A stretch of 64,000 nucleotides of DNA from Mycobacterium avium subsp. avium (GTDB taxonomy: Bacteria; Actinomycetota; Actinomycetes; Mycobacteriales; Mycobacteriaceae): positions 3,534,001 through 3,598,000 of the forward strand of contig NZ_CP046507.1 of the NCBI RefSeq assembly GCF_009741445.1, read 5' to 3'. A program made the position numbers and the translations under genes. Positions 63,220 through 64,000 of the stretch are shown here, one piece after another. The notes below the pieces were generated by a model. That model worked only from the letters and a program-made list of their open reading frames with translations, was not told the origin of the DNA and did no database searches. Position 1 is the first letter of the stretch; the number at the start of each line of letters is the position of its first letter.

Positions 63220-64000
63220 CGATCGGCTTCATCGGGCTGGGAAACATGGGATTTCCCATGGCATCTCGGCTCATTCGCGAACAGCACGACGTCGTCGCCT
63301 TCGACAGCCGCCGCGAGGCCCTCGAACGCCTCGTCGCCGCCGGGGCGCGCCCCGCCTCGTCGCCGAAAGAGGTGGCCGACGGCGCCGAAACGGTGCTGGC
63401 CAGCCTTCCCACCCCGGGCGCGTCACTCGAGGTGGCCACCGGCACCGCGGGCGTGATCGAAGGCGCGCGGGTGAAGCGTTATGTCGACCTGTCCACCGTC
63501 GGCAGCCGGACGGCGATGCGGATCCACGACCTGCTGGCGCGGCGGAACATCGTGGCCATCGACAGCCCGGTCAGCGGCGGCGTCGGCGGCGCCGAGCAGG
63601 GCACGCTGGCGCTCATGGTGTCCGGCCCGCGCGGCGAATTCGACGTCATACGAACCACACTCGAAGCCCTGGGCCGACCCTTCTACGTCGGCGACAAACC
63701 GGGCGCGGCGCAGACGATGAAGCTGGCCAACAACATGCTGGCCGCCAACGTCTTGGCCGCCACGGCCGAGGTCGTCGTGATGGGGGTCAAAGCCGGGCTG
63801 GACCCCGCCGTGATGATCGAGGTGCTCAACGCCGGATCCGGCGCGACGAGCGCCAGCCGCGACAAGTTCCCCCGCGCGATCCTGCCGCGCAGCTTCGACT
63901 ACGGCTTTGCCACCGGCCTGATGGTCAAGGATGTGCGCCTCTATCTCGACGAGGCGAAGGCGCTCGGCGTGCCCGCCGAGGTGGCCGAGACGATCGCGCG
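63216..64000 (+). CDS. Beta-hydroxyacid dehydrogenase (3-hydroxyisobutyrate dehydrogenase family), partial
   Basis: The frame runs off the right edge, leaving 261 residues. The N-terminal NAD(P) motif is IGFIGLGNMGFPMASRL, the substrate motif is DSPVSGGVGGAEQGTLALMVSG (about residue 118), and the catalytic lysine is in QTMKLANNMLAANVLA (about 169). It is coupled to the CMD-like gene by ATGA. The family reduces or oxidises small hydroxyacids; the substrate here is unknown. Confidence 0.88.
   Translation, partial: MTIGFIGLGNMGFPMASRLIREQHDVVAFDSRREALERLVAAGARPASSPKEVADGAETVLASLPTPGASLEVATGTAGVIEGARVKRYVDLSTVGSRTAMRIHDLLARRNIVAIDSPVSGGVGGAEQGTLALMVSGPRGEFDVIRTTLEALGRPFYVGDKPGAAQTMKLANNMLAANVLAATAEVVVMGVKAGLDPAVMIEVLNAGSGATSASRDKFPRAILPRSFDYGFATGLMVKDVRLYLDEAKALGVPAEVAETIA

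Overview
The window is high-GC mycobacterial chromosome. Its left 27.6 kb follows, in reverse orientation, the Mycobacterium tuberculosis H37Rv order Rv0873 to Rv0853c: fadE10, cspB, an Rv0870c-like gene, moaA2, moaD2, rpfA, moaE2, mog, moaC2, Rv0863, Rv0862c, the XPB helicase, fadB, fadA, dapC, Rv0857, Rv0856, far, Rv0854 and kdc. MCE transport genes, Rpf and mycobacterial secreted proteins agree. The rich set of accessory catabolic genes suggests a slow-growing non-tuberculous mycobacterium, possibly of the M. avium complex type; the species cannot be fixed from the sequence alone.

Layout. 0-11.7 kb: a partial xi-class GST-like gene, fadE10, the molybdopterin (moa) genes on both sides of rpfA (with a c-di-AMP-type riboswitch and a CRP-like site in front of it), then Rv0862c and the XPB helicase. 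11.8-18.3 kb: a block absent from this point in H37Rv, with a thiolase plus DUF35 pair, two LLM flavin oxidoreductases, a TetR regulator divergent from a FAD monooxygenase, an ABM protein and a methyltransferase. 18.3-27.6 kb: fadA/fadB, a repeat-rich intergenic region, dapC, three SRPBCC paralogues (one frameshifted) around far, and kdc. 27.6-40.7 kb: an amidohydrolase-acyl-CoA ligase operon, an LpqH-like lipoprotein divergent from an enoyl-CoA hydratase, a TetR/P450 pair, a four-gene membrane operon carrying orphan cytochrome-oxidase subunit III and IV homologues with its own TetR, and MCE-associated plus secreted proteins. 40.7-50.5 kb: a complete yrbEA-yrbEB-mceA-F operon on the minus strand, with a possible 51-codon leader gene. 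50.6-64 kb: CoA-transferase and aldehyde dehydrogenase divergent from SDR, ferredoxin and P450; a second Mas pair; a membrane esterase; a FadE28/FadE29-like acyl-CoA dehydrogenase pair; a nitroreductase; a carboxymuconolactone-decarboxylase-like protein and a partial beta-hydroxyacid dehydrogenase.

Working together. The right half reads as one lipid (steroid- or terpenoid-like) uptake and breakdown region: Mce for import, P450/ferredoxin/SDR/ALDH for oxidation, acyl-CoA ligase and CoA-transferase for activation, and FadE and EchA for beta-oxidation; the substrate is unknown. Several of its promoters carry a palindrome of the form GAGAAT-N3-ATTCTC that may be a shared operator. Three genes (the Rv0854 orthologue, one mas gene and mceE) each appear broken by a single-base indel, either real decay or sequence error. 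No tRNA, rRNA, CRISPR or insertion sequence was seen.
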